From Campylobacter sp. CN_NE2 (GTDB lineage: Bacteria > Campylobacterota > Campylobacteria > Campylobacterales > Campylobacteraceae): a stretch of DNA of 64,000 nucleotides. This document shows positions 36,385 through 44,807 of this stretch, in pieces. The position numbers and the translations under genes were made by a program. How positions within the stretch are numbered: the stretch's first letter is position 1; every line of letters begins with the position of its first letter. A model generated the notes under the pieces. It was not told where the DNA came from. It ran no database searches and saw only the letters and a list, made by a program, of their open reading frames with translations. The DNA is taken from NCBI RefSeq assembly GCF_027797465.1, contig NZ_CP115608.1:372001-436000 (forward strand). The letters are read 5' to 3'.

Positions 36385-36935
36385 TGAAAAGATTGATACT
36401 TTGCGTGTTTGCGATTTTACTATTTGGCGGTTGTTTGGCTAAACAAGGGGCTAGATATGATTATTATGAGCTTAAATTTAGCGGTGATAGATGCAAAAAC
36501 AGAGTCCAAAATCGCAAAAATATTTTTATAGACAGAGTTATGGCAACAAATTTAGTCGATAGACGCGATATTTTAATTGTGGATTATAAAAACAAGGCTT
36601 GGTTTGTAGAAGATTCTAAATTTATCACAATGCCTAGCGAAATGGTCTATAAGGCTCTCATTGACGGAGCATTTTCTACTTGCGAGTTACGACCTGTTTT
36701 TATCTCAAATGAAAATGAGTTAAAATTGAAAACAAGCCTTATCGCACTTCAAGTAAATGGCGATCAAGCCGTCGTTACCATAGGATATGAAATTTTAAAT
36801 TCGCTAAATAAAGTAAAATCCGGCATTGTTACAAAAAGCGTTTTTGTTCCCGATCCAAGCTCAGAAAGTATTTTTATGGGTTTAAATAAATCTTTGAATT
36901 TAGCGATAGATGACATTTTAAAGGCGGTGCAATGA
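36384..36935 (+). CDS. ABC transport auxiliary lipoprotein (PqiC/DUF330-like)
   Basis: A 183-residue predicted lipoprotein: GTG start, hydrophobic segment, lipobox LFGGC. The mature part has mixed alpha/beta character and the position after mlaEFD fits the ABC_trans_aux family, outer-membrane lipoproteins that work with MCE transporters. It shares 1 nt with mlaD and overlaps ruvA by 4 nt. The family call rests largely on context. Confidence 0.78.
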   Translation: MKRLILCVFAILLFGGCLAKQGARYDYYELKFSGDRCKNRVQNRKNIFIDRVMATNLVDRRDILIVDYKNKAWFVEDSKFITMPSEMVYKALIDGAFSTCELRPVFISNENELKLKTSLIALQVNGDQAVVTIGYEILNSLNKVKSGIVTKSVFVPDPSSESIFMGLNKSLNLAIDDILKAVQ

Positions 36936-37486
36936 TAGTTGCGATTGAGGGCATTATAACAAAAAAAGAGCCAACAAACTGCGTGATAAAATTATCAAAT
37001 GGCATAAGTTATAGTGTAAATATTTCATTAAATTGTAGTGCAAAACTCGAAAAAAATGCTAAAATAGAACTTTTAATAACTCAGATTATTAGAGAAGATG
37101 CAAATTTGCTTTTTGGTTTTTTAGAAGCAGACGAGCAAAAAATGTTTGAAATGCTTATAAAATTAAGCGGAATAGGCGCTAGCACAGCTATGGCTGTTTG
37201 TTCTAGTCTTAGTAGTGAGAGTTTTTCAAAAGCGGTTATTAGCGGCGATACCGCTACGCTAACTAGCGTTCCGGGCATTGGTCCAAAAACAGCTAGACGC
37301 ATAGTGGCTGAGCTAGGAGACGCAAAATTAATGGAATTTTCTAGTGGCGAGAGTTATAAAAACGAAGCGGCAATGGCATTAGAAAGTTTGGGTTTTAAAA
37401 GAGATAAAATAAATAAGGTTTTGAGCGAGTGTTCTAGCACGAGTACGGCTGAACTTGTAAAAGAAGCGTTAAAAAAATTAGCTTGA
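36932..37486 (+). CDS. ruvA: Holliday junction branch-migration protein RuvA
   Basis: A 184-residue DNA-junction binding subunit of RuvAB. Domain I is an OB fold (residues 1-62). Domain II carries two helix-hairpin-helix motifs, LIKLSGIGASTAMAVC and LTSVPGIGPKTARRIVAELG. The C-terminal domain III (about 140-184) would bind RuvB. It is coupled to the lipoprotein gene by an ATGA overlap. Confidence 0.96.
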   Translation: MIVAIEGIITKKEPTNCVIKLSNGISYSVNISLNCSAKLEKNAKIELLITQIIREDANLLFGFLEADEQKMFEMLIKLSGIGASTAMAVCSSLSSESFSKAVISGDTATLTSVPGIGPKTARRIVAELGDAKLMEFSSGESYKNEAAMALESLGFKRDKINKVLSECSSTSTAELVKEALKKLA

Positions 37487-37510
37487 TAACAAAAATTTAA
37501 AGGAGTTTAA

Positions 37511-38563
37511 ATGAGACTTGGAGTTGTATTTGGCGGTCAAAGCTATGAGCATGAAGTTAGCATAATTTCCGCGATTGCATTGAGTAAGGTATTTAAGTCA
37601 GAAGATGTTGCATATATATTTTGCGATAAAGATAGAAAATTTTATTTAATCGATCCAAAAAATATGGTTGCGTCTTATTTCAAAGACGGTGCGTATAAAA
37701 CTGGTGGAATTGGTTTTGGCAAGCCAAAAGATTTGCATATTTCAAACGGCGGTTTTTATCTAAACGGAATGTTTTCAAAAGATAAATTTCCTGTTGATGT
37801 TTATATAAATTTAATTCACGGCTGTGACGGTGAAGACGGCAAAATGGCATCTTTGTTCGATTTCTTTGGCATAAAATACATTGGTCCTAGGATTGAAGCT
37901 AGTGTTTTGAGCTATAATAAAATTTTAACTAAAAATTTAGCTGCTCTTGCGGGAGTTAAAACTATAAACTATGCAATCGTTAAGAAAAATTCACTCGCAA
38001 CTTTTAAGTATCCGCTTATTTTAAAACCGGCTAGACTTGGTAGCAGTATCGGCATAGGTATAGTAAATAACTCTCACGAATTAGATATTGCTATGGATAA
38101 GGCTTTTGACTTAGATGACACAGCGATAGTCGAGCCGTATGTAGCAAATATAAAAGAATACAATCTTGCAGGTTGTAAGATTGATGGTAAATTTATATAT
38201 TCAAATATAGAAGAGCCTGTAAAAAAAGATTATTTAGATTTTGATCAAAAATATATGGATTTTTCTCGAACAGGTAAGATAGAGCCTGCCGCAGTTGGAC
38301 AATCAGTCCAAGATAATATGAAAGAAGCATTTCATAAAATTTACAATACGGGTGGCTTTGATGGAGCTTTGATTAGGTGTGATTTTTTTGTTATCAATAA
38401 CGAAGTTTATCTAAATGAAATCAATCCATGTCCGGGAAGTATGGCAAATTATCTTTTTGATAATTTTACAGAAGTTATCAAAAAATTAGCGAATTCTATT
38501 GAATTGCCAAAAGAAATTCCTGTTTCATACGATTTGATAGACAAACTTATGGATATTAAGTAA
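37511..38563 (+). CDS. ddl: D-alanine--D-alanine ligase
   Basis: Makes the D-Ala-D-Ala dipeptide for peptidoglycan, the substrate of MurF later in the same operon. The 350-residue ATP-grasp protein shows VVFGGQSYEHEVSI at the N-terminus, the ATP-grasp loop KPARLGSSIGIGIV near residue 177 and the metal-binding LNEINPCPGSM near 305. An AAAGGAG ribosome site precedes the ATG. Confidence 0.96.
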   Translation: MRLGVVFGGQSYEHEVSIISAIALSKVFKSEDVAYIFCDKDRKFYLIDPKNMVASYFKDGAYKTGGIGFGKPKDLHISNGGFYLNGMFSKDKFPVDVYINLIHGCDGEDGKMASLFDFFGIKYIGPRIEASVLSYNKILTKNLAALAGVKTINYAIVKKNSLATFKYPLILKPARLGSSIGIGIVNNSHELDIAMDKAFDLDDTAIVEPYVANIKEYNLAGCKIDGKFIYSNIEEPVKKDYLDFDQKYMDFSRTGKIEPAAVGQSVQDNMKEAFHKIYNTGGFDGALIRCDFFVINNEVYLNEINPCPGSMANYLFDNFTEVIKKLANSIELPKEIPVSYDLIDKLMDIK

Positions 38564-38623
38564 AAGATATTTAAAATTTTATGCTAAATTTTGCGTAAAA
38601 TTTTATTAAAATGGAGCGATTTT

Positions 38624-38845
38624 ATGATTAATAAAGATGAAATTTACACCGCAACCGAGATTGTTCGCAATTTCAGTAGTGTTTTAAACAAGGTTACAAA
38701 CGGAGATATTAAAAAAGCTTTGATAGTCAAAAATAACAAATTCGAAGCCGTGCTTTTAAGTATGGCAGAATTTGAAAGATTTGAAAAAGCGGTTGAACTT
38801 CTTAAAATCGCATATTCGCAAAGAAAGAGTGAAAATGATAAATAG
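38624..38845 (+). CDS. Phd/YefM-like antitoxin-type small protein (orphan)
   Basis: A 73-residue protein with the fold signature of Phd/YefM antitoxins: YTATEIVRNFSSVLNKV (helix and DNA-binding strand region) followed by ALIVKNNKFEAVLLSMAEFERF. No toxin gene lies beside it; the flanking genes are ddl and a hydrolase. I recall a similar ~75-residue gene at the same place in C. jejuni, so this may be an old housekeeping protein and not an active toxin-antitoxin unit. The frame is open from TTG 38591, but ATG 38624 has GGAG 7 nt upstream. Confidence 0.72.
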   Translation: MINKDEIYTATEIVRNFSSVLNKVTNGDIKKALIVKNNKFEAVLLSMAEFERFEKAVELLKIAYSQRKSENDK

Positions 38846-38925
38846 ATTTTTACTCTTTTTAGAAACTACAAATTCGCTAAATTTACACGCCAGATGCCTT
38901 TGTGCCAAAATTGCAAAGGCATAAA

Positions 38926-39846
38926 ATGGCATCAAAAGAAATCGAATATAACGGCGTTTCTTACAAAATTTCATACGAAGCATTAAATACAAATTTAAAG
39001 CCTTACATTTTGATTTTACATGGTTGGGGCGCAAAAAAAGAGCTTATGACGGCTGCTTTTAAGGGTAAATTTAGCTCTTTTTCCCAAATTTATGTTGATT
39101 TGCCGGGATTTGGCAAAAGCAGTGTTTCTTCGCCGATTTGCACGAAAGATTACGCTAGCATCATTAAAGAATTTATCGCTAAAATGGGCTATGAGCCGGT
39201 TGCTGTTATGGGGCATAGCTTTGGCGGCAAAGTGGCAACCTTGCTAAATCCACAAAATTTGATTTTGTTAAGTAGTGCTGGTATTTTAGAGCCAAAACCA
39301 CTTAAAGTTCGCCTAAAAATCGCTATTTTTAAAATTTTAAAAATGCTTGGACTTTCTAAATTTTATAAATTTTTTGCCACAAGCGATGTCAAAGGCATGA
39401 GCAAGACTATGTATGAAATTTTAAAATTAGTCGTAAATGAAGATTTTACTGAGCATTTTAAAAGCGTTAGTTCCACTAAAACGCTCATTTTTTGGGGCAG
39501 GGAAGATACTGCCACACACTTTGAAAGTGGAGAAAAAATTCACTCTTTAATCAAAAATAGTAAATTTTATCCGCTTGATGGGGATCACTTTTTTTTCATA
39601 AAAAACGGCGAATTTATCGCTAAGACAATCGAAAAAGAGCTAGCAGAATTTGCCACAAACATGCCAAATTTGGAAAATTCTATATCAAATTCACAAAATT
39701 TAGAAAATTTTGATTTAAATTCGCAAAATTTATCACAAAATTTGCAAGATTTAAGCAGCTTTGAACTTTTTGAAAATCCGCAAGATTTGGCACAAAATTC
39801 AGCGCAAACTCGTGCAGGTCTGCCAAATCAAAATTTAGAAATTTAG
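38926..39846 (+). CDS. Alpha/beta hydrolase
   Basis: A 306-residue alpha/beta-hydrolase. Visible: oxyanion segment LHGWGAKKEL, nucleophile elbow MGHSFGGKV near residue 100, an acid in WGREDTATHF and the catalytic His in DGDHFFF. After about residue 240 comes a low-complexity tail of repeated Asn, Leu, Gln and Ser (SQNLENFDLNSQNLSQNL) unlike a hydrolase fold. ATG 38926 with AAAGG upstream is preferred over GTG 38902. Position between ddl and murF suggests an envelope link, but the substrate is unknown. Confidence 0.85.
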   Translation: MASKEIEYNGVSYKISYEALNTNLKPYILILHGWGAKKELMTAAFKGKFSSFSQIYVDLPGFGKSSVSSPICTKDYASIIKEFIAKMGYEPVAVMGHSFGGKVATLLNPQNLILLSSAGILEPKPLKVRLKIAIFKILKMLGLSKFYKFFATSDVKGMSKTMYEILKLVVNEDFTEHFKSVSSTKTLIFWGREDTATHFESGEKIHSLIKNSKFYPLDGDHFFFIKNGEFIAKTIEKELAEFATNMPNLENSISNSQNLENFDLNSQNLSQNLQDLSSFELFENPQDLAQNSAQTRAGLPNQNLEI

Positions 39847-39854
39847 GACTTTTT

Positions 39855-41297
39855 ATGACATTTTTTTTCGTGCTAATTCATATTTTATTTTTATTCGCAT
39901 TAGGCTTTTACCTAATCACCTGTTTGCAGTGGTTTTCTTATAAATTTGAGCGAATTTTATTCCATTTTACAAAACCGCTTTGGCATGTTTGGTTTTTGAT
40001 AATTCCGATTATTTTGCATTTTTTAAGTGCATTTTTTGGAAGTGCCTTTTTTGCGATTTATTTTCTTGTGATTTATCTGCCAAGCCTTATTTTTTGGCAC
40101 AAAAAACTTGATAAAAAGCTAGTTTTTACACCACGCATTAAACGATTTTTTGGCTTTTTATTACTTTTTGGTACGATCTTTACGATACTTTGCGCTGTCT
40201 TAAAAACTCAAATTTTTCCTTTGTTTTTGCCGTTAGCAGCGGCATTTTTGGCAAGTTTTGCCTATGAAAAATACCTATTTTTAAAATTCAAAAATTTAGC
40301 AATGCAAAAACTAACGCAAATTCCAAATTTGCTAATCGTGCAAATCACTGCAAGTTACGGCAAAACGAGTATTAAAAACTTTTTGTATCAAATTCTCTCA
40401 ACCAAATTTAACTGCTACAAAACGCCCCGTTCGGTAAATACTTTGGGTGGGCTAATGAAAGATATAAACGATGATTTGCCACTTGATACGCAAATTTATA
40501 TCGCCGAAGCGGGAGCTAGGCTTAGTGGCGACATCGCTGAGATTACGCAGTTTTTACGCCCACAGCTCGTCGTCGTCGGCGAAATAGGGGCGCAACATAT
40601 CGAGTATTTTAAAAGCGTAGAAAATGTTCGTGCTACCAAGCTTGAAGCCTTGCAAAGTCCAAATTTGCAAAAAGCGTTTTTGCATACTACTACGAATTTA
40701 GAAAATTCCCAAAAACAGGTAATTTACAATGAAAATTTGAAAATTCTAAGTGCAAACCTTGACGGAATTAAATTTTCTTTGAAATTCGGCGATGAATTTA
40801 GAGAATTTTTTGCACCGATTTTGGGTGAATTTAACGCTGAAAATTTAGCAGTTTGTATTAAAATAGCCGAATTTTTGGGCTTAAAATACGACGAAATTTA
40901 CGAAGCAGTCGCAAATTTACAAAGCGTGGAACACAGACTGCAAAAAATCGAAGCAAACGGAAAAATCATAATCGACGATAGCTTTAACGGAAATTTAGCA
41001 GGAATGCTTTCTAGCTACGAACTTGTGCGAACTTTTGACGGCAGAAAGGTCATCATAACGCCCGGAATCGTAGAAAGCACAAAAGAAGATAACGAAAAAT
41101 TGAGCGAAAAAATCAATGAAATTTTTGATCTTGTAATGATAACGGGAGAGCTGAATTTAGCTACACTTCAAAGCAAAATCGATCCACAAAAACTAATAAT
41201 CATAAAAGATAAATCAAAACTTACCCAATACCTAGCAAAATATACAAGGCAAGGCGATTTGATACTATTTTCAAACGATGCACCGAATTTTATATAA
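39855..41297 (+). CDS. murF: UDP-N-acetylmuramoyl-tripeptide--D-alanyl-D-alanine ligase with N-terminal membrane segments
   Basis: Adds D-Ala-D-Ala to the UDP-MurNAc-tripeptide. The Mur ligase core starts near residue 150: ATP loop ITASYGKTSIKNF, RSVNTLGGLMKDIN, EAGARLSGDIAEI, and the C-domain VEHRLQKIEANGKIIIDDSFNGN. The first ~145 residues hold four to five hydrophobic helices, an addition not found in E. coli MurF, which would tie the enzyme to the inner membrane. It follows the hydrolase by 8 nt and ends the operon at a stem-loop. Confidence 0.92.
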   Translation: MTFFFVLIHILFLFALGFYLITCLQWFSYKFERILFHFTKPLWHVWFLIIPIILHFLSAFFGSAFFAIYFLVIYLPSLIFWHKKLDKKLVFTPRIKRFFGFLLLFGTIFTILCAVLKTQIFPLFLPLAAAFLASFAYEKYLFLKFKNLAMQKLTQIPNLLIVQITASYGKTSIKNFLYQILSTKFNCYKTPRSVNTLGGLMKDINDDLPLDTQIYIAEAGARLSGDIAEITQFLRPQLVVVGEIGAQHIEYFKSVENVRATKLEALQSPNLQKAFLHTTTNLENSQKQVIYNENLKILSANLDGIKFSLKFGDEFREFFAPILGEFNAENLAVCIKIAEFLGLKYDEIYEAVANLQSVEHRLQKIEANGKIIIDDSFNGNLAGMLSSYELVRTFDGRKVIITPGIVESTKEDNEKLSEKINEIFDLVMITGELNLATLQSKIDPQKLIIIKDKSKLTQYLAKYTRQGDLILFSNDAPNFI

Positions 41298-41302
41298 AGA
41301 TT

Positions 41303-41329
41303 AAATTCAGGCGTTTTGCGCCTGAATTT
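41303..41329. terminator. Stem-loop between convergent murF and ackA
   Basis: Perfect 11 bp stem: AAATTCAGGCG (41303-41313) and CGCCTGAATTT (41319-41329) with a 5 nt loop, in the 40 nt gap between convergent genes. No strong T run on either strand, but its position suits a shared terminator. Confidence 0.65.
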
Positions 41330-41337
41330 AAATGAGA

Positions 41338-42534
41338 TTAGATTAGATTTTTTTCTTTTAAGACTTCTGCTGTGAGTTCAGCGATCGCCAACTCTTCATT
41401 TGTCGGTATGATTAAGGTTTTGATATTAGCATCGGTTGCGCTTAAATCTCTATTGATTTTTCTGCGAACGCTATTTTCTGCTTTGTCAATTTTGATACCA
41501 AAGTGCGCTAATTTATCACAAACTTTCTCGCGCAAAATATTGGCATTTTCGCCAATACCCCCTGTAAAAACGATAGCATCGATTTTTCCTAATGCTGCAT
41601 AATATGCGCCGACAAGTTTGACTATTTGATACACAAGCATATCGTAGGCTAGTTTTGCCTTTTCGTCACCTGCTTCCATCAATTCTTCGACCTTTCGCAA
41701 ATCGTTAGTTCCGCAAATGCCAAAAAGACCACTTTTTTTATTCATTATAGTATCCATTTCCTGTGCGCCATATCCAGCTGCTCTTTCCATATATGGAATT
41801 ATTGCAGGATCAATTGAGCCACACCTTGTTCCCATCATAAGCCCTTCAAGTGGCGTCATACCCATAGAAGTATCAATGCATTTCCCGTTTTTAATAGCGC
41901 TTATACTTGAACCGTTTCCTAAATGCAGCGTGATAGCATTAAATTTTTCGTAATCAATTCCCAAAAATTCAGCTGCCGTGCGCGAAACAAACCAATGAGA
42001 AGTGCCGTGTGCTCCGTATCTGCGAACTTTATTTTTTTCATAAAATTCATAAGGTAAGGCATACATATAAGCATGGCGTGGCATACTTTGATGAAAAGTT
42101 GTATCAAACACAGCTATATTTGGTGTTTTAGCAGCACTTATGCAAGATTTTATTCCTGCTAAATTTGCAGGATTATGAAGTGGAGCTAATGGACAAAGTT
42201 CTTCGATTTTATTTAAAACATCATCATCGACCAAAACTGCTTTATCGAAATAATCAGCCCCTTGCACTATGCGATGCCCAATGCCTTCAATGTCATTTAT
42301 GTCTTTTAGAACAGAGCTATCTTTTAAAAGCCTATACATTACTTCGATACCTTCTTCATGTGTTTTTATGTGTTCTGTTATATCTGTGTGGAAAATGGTA
42401 GTTGCGATAGAAGCCTTTGAATGCTCAGAGCCGATTTCTTCGATGACACCGCTTGCAAGACAGGATTTATTATCCATATCGAAAAATTTAAATTTAATCG
42501 AACTACTACCTGAATTAATTACTAAAATTTCCAT
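41338..42534 (-). CDS. ackA: Acetate kinase
   Basis: Converts acetyl phosphate and ADP to acetate and ATP. The 398-residue ASKHA-fold protein shows the N-terminal LVINSGSSSIKFKFFD, FDTTFHQSMP, RYGAHGTSHWFVS and the C-terminal VFTGGIGENAN. The start codon sits at the pta stop, so the pair is one operon; pta is upstream. Confidence 0.97.
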   Translation of the reverse strand: MEILVINSGSSSIKFKFFDMDNKSCLASGVIEEIGSEHSKASIATTIFHTDITEHIKTHEEGIEVMYRLLKDSSVLKDINDIEGIGHRIVQGADYFDKAVLVDDDVLNKIEELCPLAPLHNPANLAGIKSCISAAKTPNIAVFDTTFHQSMPRHAYMYALPYEFYEKNKVRRYGAHGTSHWFVSRTAAEFLGIDYEKFNAITLHLGNGSSISAIKNGKCIDTSMGMTPLEGLMMGTRCGSIDPAIIPYMERAAGYGAQEMDTIMNKKSGLFGICGTNDLRKVEELMEAGDEKAKLAYDMLVYQIVKLVGAYYAALGKIDAIVFTGGIGENANILREKVCDKLAHFGIKIDKAENSVRRKINRDLSATDANIKTLIIPTNEELAIAELTAEVLKEKNLI

Positions 42535-44024
42535 TAGTTTTCTCCTGCTTGAATTGCGCTAATTAAAATCGTATTTACGACATCTTCGACCAAACAGCCC
42601 CTACTTAGATCATTTACAGGCTTTTTTAAACCTTGTAAAATCGGTCCGATCGCAACGGCACCAGATGTTCTTTGAACGGCTTTGTAACAAATATTTCCGC
42701 AGTTTAAATTTGGAAAAATAAATACATTTGCACTTCCTGCAACCTTTGAATTTGGAAGTTTTTTAGCAGCAACAATTTTATCAACTGCCGCATCAAATTG
42801 AATTGGTCCTTCGATGTCCAAATTTGGAGCCAATTCTTTTGCTAAATTTGTCGCATTTATCACAAATTCTACATCTTCGCCGCTTCCGCTTGATCCTGTT
42901 GAGTAGCTTAGCATTGCTATTTTTGGATCGATTCCAAAGGCACTAGCAGTAGCAGCTGAACTCACTACGATTCCAGCAAGTTGCTCTGCGGTCGGATTTG
43001 GCGTAATAGCACAATCTGCAAAAAGATAGACTTCGCTATCCATACACATTAAAAACGATCCGCTCACAGTTGAAACGCCCGGTTTCATTTTTATGGTTTG
43101 AAGAGCAGGGCGTATCGTCTCAGCCGTGGTCGTGCTAGCACCGCTCACCATAGCGTCGCAAATGCCAGTATAAACGAGCATCGTGCCAAAATAAGTTCTA
43201 TCTTTCACCAAAGCTTTTGCTTTTTCTAGTTCCATGCCTTTTGCTTTGCGAAGTTCGTAAAGTGTATTTGCAAATTCATCGCTATATTCATTATTTGCAG
43301 GGTTTATAATGCGAATTCCGTCTAAATTTAGACCTAAATTTTTTGCTTTTGAATTGATTTCATTTTCATCGCCAAGAAGGACGATTTTAACGGCTTTGCT
43401 TTCATTTATAATATGAGCTGCTTTTAAAATTCGCTCATCATCGCTTTCAGGCAGGACGACTGATTTTAAATTTGAAGCCGCTTTTGCGTAAAGATCATTT
43501 TCAAATCGAAGCGGAGTAACCATATTTGGCATTTTTGCTTCTAATAAATCAAAAAATTTGCTTTCGTTTGTAATTTCGTTTAATGCAAATTTTTCTCCGC
43601 TATCAAAAACAAAATTTTCTTTTATCAAATTTAGCGAATTTTGTGCATTTGCAATTTTTGCTAAATTTTTAAAAAAATCGGCTTCTTTTTCGTCTTCAAA
43701 ACAAGCAAGAATTTGTAAATTTAAGTGTTTTGAAAGTTCTAAATTAAGATTTGTTTTATTAAACATTTTTAAATCAAAAAATCCATTTACAATTATAAAA
43801 TCCCCATTTTTCCGCATTTCATCGAATTTCGAAATAATCGTTTTTATAAATTTAGATTTTTCACCTTTTGCTAAAAGCTCGAACGCGCTTTTTTCATCAA
43901 AGCACGAAAACTCGCCGTCTCCGATAGGTTCAAAAATTTTTATATTTTTGAATTTTGAGCCAAAAATTTGGCTGATTTTAGGCAAAATAGCCTTAGAGAA
44001 AGTTAGAATATAAATTCCGTTCAT
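42534..44024 (-). CDS. pta: Phosphate acetyltransferase
   Basis: Converts acetyl-CoA to acetyl phosphate. The 496-residue protein has the catalytic PTA_PTB domain in the C-terminal ~320 residues (LPESDDERILKAA, GASTTTAETIRPALQ, LFADCAITPNPTAEQLAGI, SYSTGSSGSG). The N-terminal ~170 residues form a reduced form of the extra domain of long Pta proteins (E. coli ~710 residues), without a clear P-loop. It is the first gene of pta-ackA. Confidence 0.94.
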   Translation of the reverse strand: MNGIYILTFSKAILPKISQIFGSKFKNIKIFEPIGDGEFSCFDEKSAFELLAKGEKSKFIKTIISKFDEMRKNGDFIIVNGFFDLKMFNKTNLNLELSKHLNLQILACFEDEKEADFFKNLAKIANAQNSLNLIKENFVFDSGEKFALNEITNESKFFDLLEAKMPNMVTPLRFENDLYAKAASNLKSVVLPESDDERILKAAHIINESKAVKIVLLGDENEINSKAKNLGLNLDGIRIINPANNEYSDEFANTLYELRKAKGMELEKAKALVKDRTYFGTMLVYTGICDAMVSGASTTTAETIRPALQTIKMKPGVSTVSGSFLMCMDSEVYLFADCAITPNPTAEQLAGIVVSSAATASAFGIDPKIAMLSYSTGSSGSGEDVEFVINATNLAKELAPNLDIEGPIQFDAAVDKIVAAKKLPNSKVAGSANVFIFPNLNCGNICYKAVQRTSGAVAIGPILQGLKKPVNDLSRGCLVEDVVNTILISAIQAGEN

Positions 44025-44052
44025 TGTCCGTCCTTTTTAAAAAAATCTTTTG

Positions 44053-44061
44053 ATTGTATCA
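44053..44061 (-). promoter_or_regulatory. Candidate extended -10 promoter of pta-ackA
   Basis: On the minus strand TGATACAAT (TG-n-TACAAT) lies 28 nt before the pta ATG, inside the 123 nt divergent gap with the helix-hairpin-helix gene. Upstream sequence is rich in A/T tracts. Confidence 0.45.
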
Positions 44062-44147
44062 TATTTATTTATTTTTTTAAATTTGATTTATCATAAATTT
44101 AATAAAAACACATAAAATTTAATTACTTTTTAAAAAAGGCAATGTAG

Positions 44148-44693
44148 ATGAAAAAAATTATTTTGATTGTGATTTTTTTTGAAATCGCATTTGGTAAAAT
44201 AAACATAAATGATGCCGATAGATACGAACTTATGACGATTGGCAAACTCGATGCAGGAAGGGCTGATATGCTTATAAACTATCGCAAAAACAAAGAAATC
44301 ACCGATAAAAATCAACTAAAACTCATCACAGGTTTTAACGGATACGACACTAGCATTTTAGAAGAAAATTTTGACATAAAAGAAAAAGAAAAACCAGTTG
44401 TTAAAGAAGAGCCAAAAGAAGAACCTAAAACCATTATCCAGCCCGTGCAAGTGGTAGAAAAAACACGCATAATACATGCTCCGCCAAGATACCGCCGCCA
44501 AAGCACCTATGGAGATATAACTATCACAGAAACCGGTAGCCTAAGACCGCCGTATCGAAACTCGCATAGAATTCCAAATCGCAGATACGATAACCCGCAT
44601 AGAATTCCACAAAGAAACAGGGATTGTTTTATAAACGGAGATAACATTTGCATAAGCGGTGAAATAAATTTTGAATTTCAAAAACGCTGGTAA
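44148..44693 (+). CDS. Secreted helix-hairpin-helix (ComEA-like) protein with Pro/Arg-rich tail
   Basis: A 181-residue protein with a signal peptide (MKKIILIVIFFEIAFG) and then a helix-hairpin-helix domain of the ComEA kind (INDADRYELMTIGKLDAGRA, about residues 20-80). ComEA domains bind DNA in the periplasm during natural transformation. The remaining ~95 residues are unusual: an acidic/Lys-Pro stretch (EEPKEEPKT) and then an Arg/Pro/His/Tyr-rich tail with two copies of a HRIPxR motif (SHRIPNRRYDNPHRIPQRNR). It stands alone between pta and ilvI. DNA uptake is an inference from the one domain. Confidence 0.65.
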   Translation: MKKIILIVIFFEIAFGKININDADRYELMTIGKLDAGRADMLINYRKNKEITDKNQLKLITGFNGYDTSILEENFDIKEKEKPVVKEEPKEEPKTIIQPVQVVEKTRIIHAPPRYRRQSTYGDITITETGSLRPPYRNSHRIPNRRYDNPHRIPQRNRDCFINGDNICISGEINFEFQKRW

Positions 44694-44770
44694 GTGTGTA
44701 AATTTTTCACATTTTAGCTAAATTTAATGTTAAATTTGCAAATTTAAGCCGAATTTGGCTAATTTTTGAT

Positions 44771-44776
44771 TATAAT
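44771..44776 (+). promoter_or_regulatory. Candidate -10 element of ilvI-ilvH-lpxD
   Basis: TATAAT (within GATTATAATAC) lies 31 nt before the ilvI ATG and follows a T run. An AAAAAGG ribosome site precedes the start codon. No attenuator-type leader peptide was seen. Confidence 0.5.
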
Positions 44777-44807
44777 ACAAGATTAACTTTATCAAAAAGG
44801 TATAAAT

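Noticed and set aside
44694-44807. Leader-peptide attenuator or riboswitch in front of ilvI
   Set aside because: The transcript leader is only about 25 nt from the candidate -10 and has no branched-chain codon run; the GCC/GGC inverted repeat upstream is too short.
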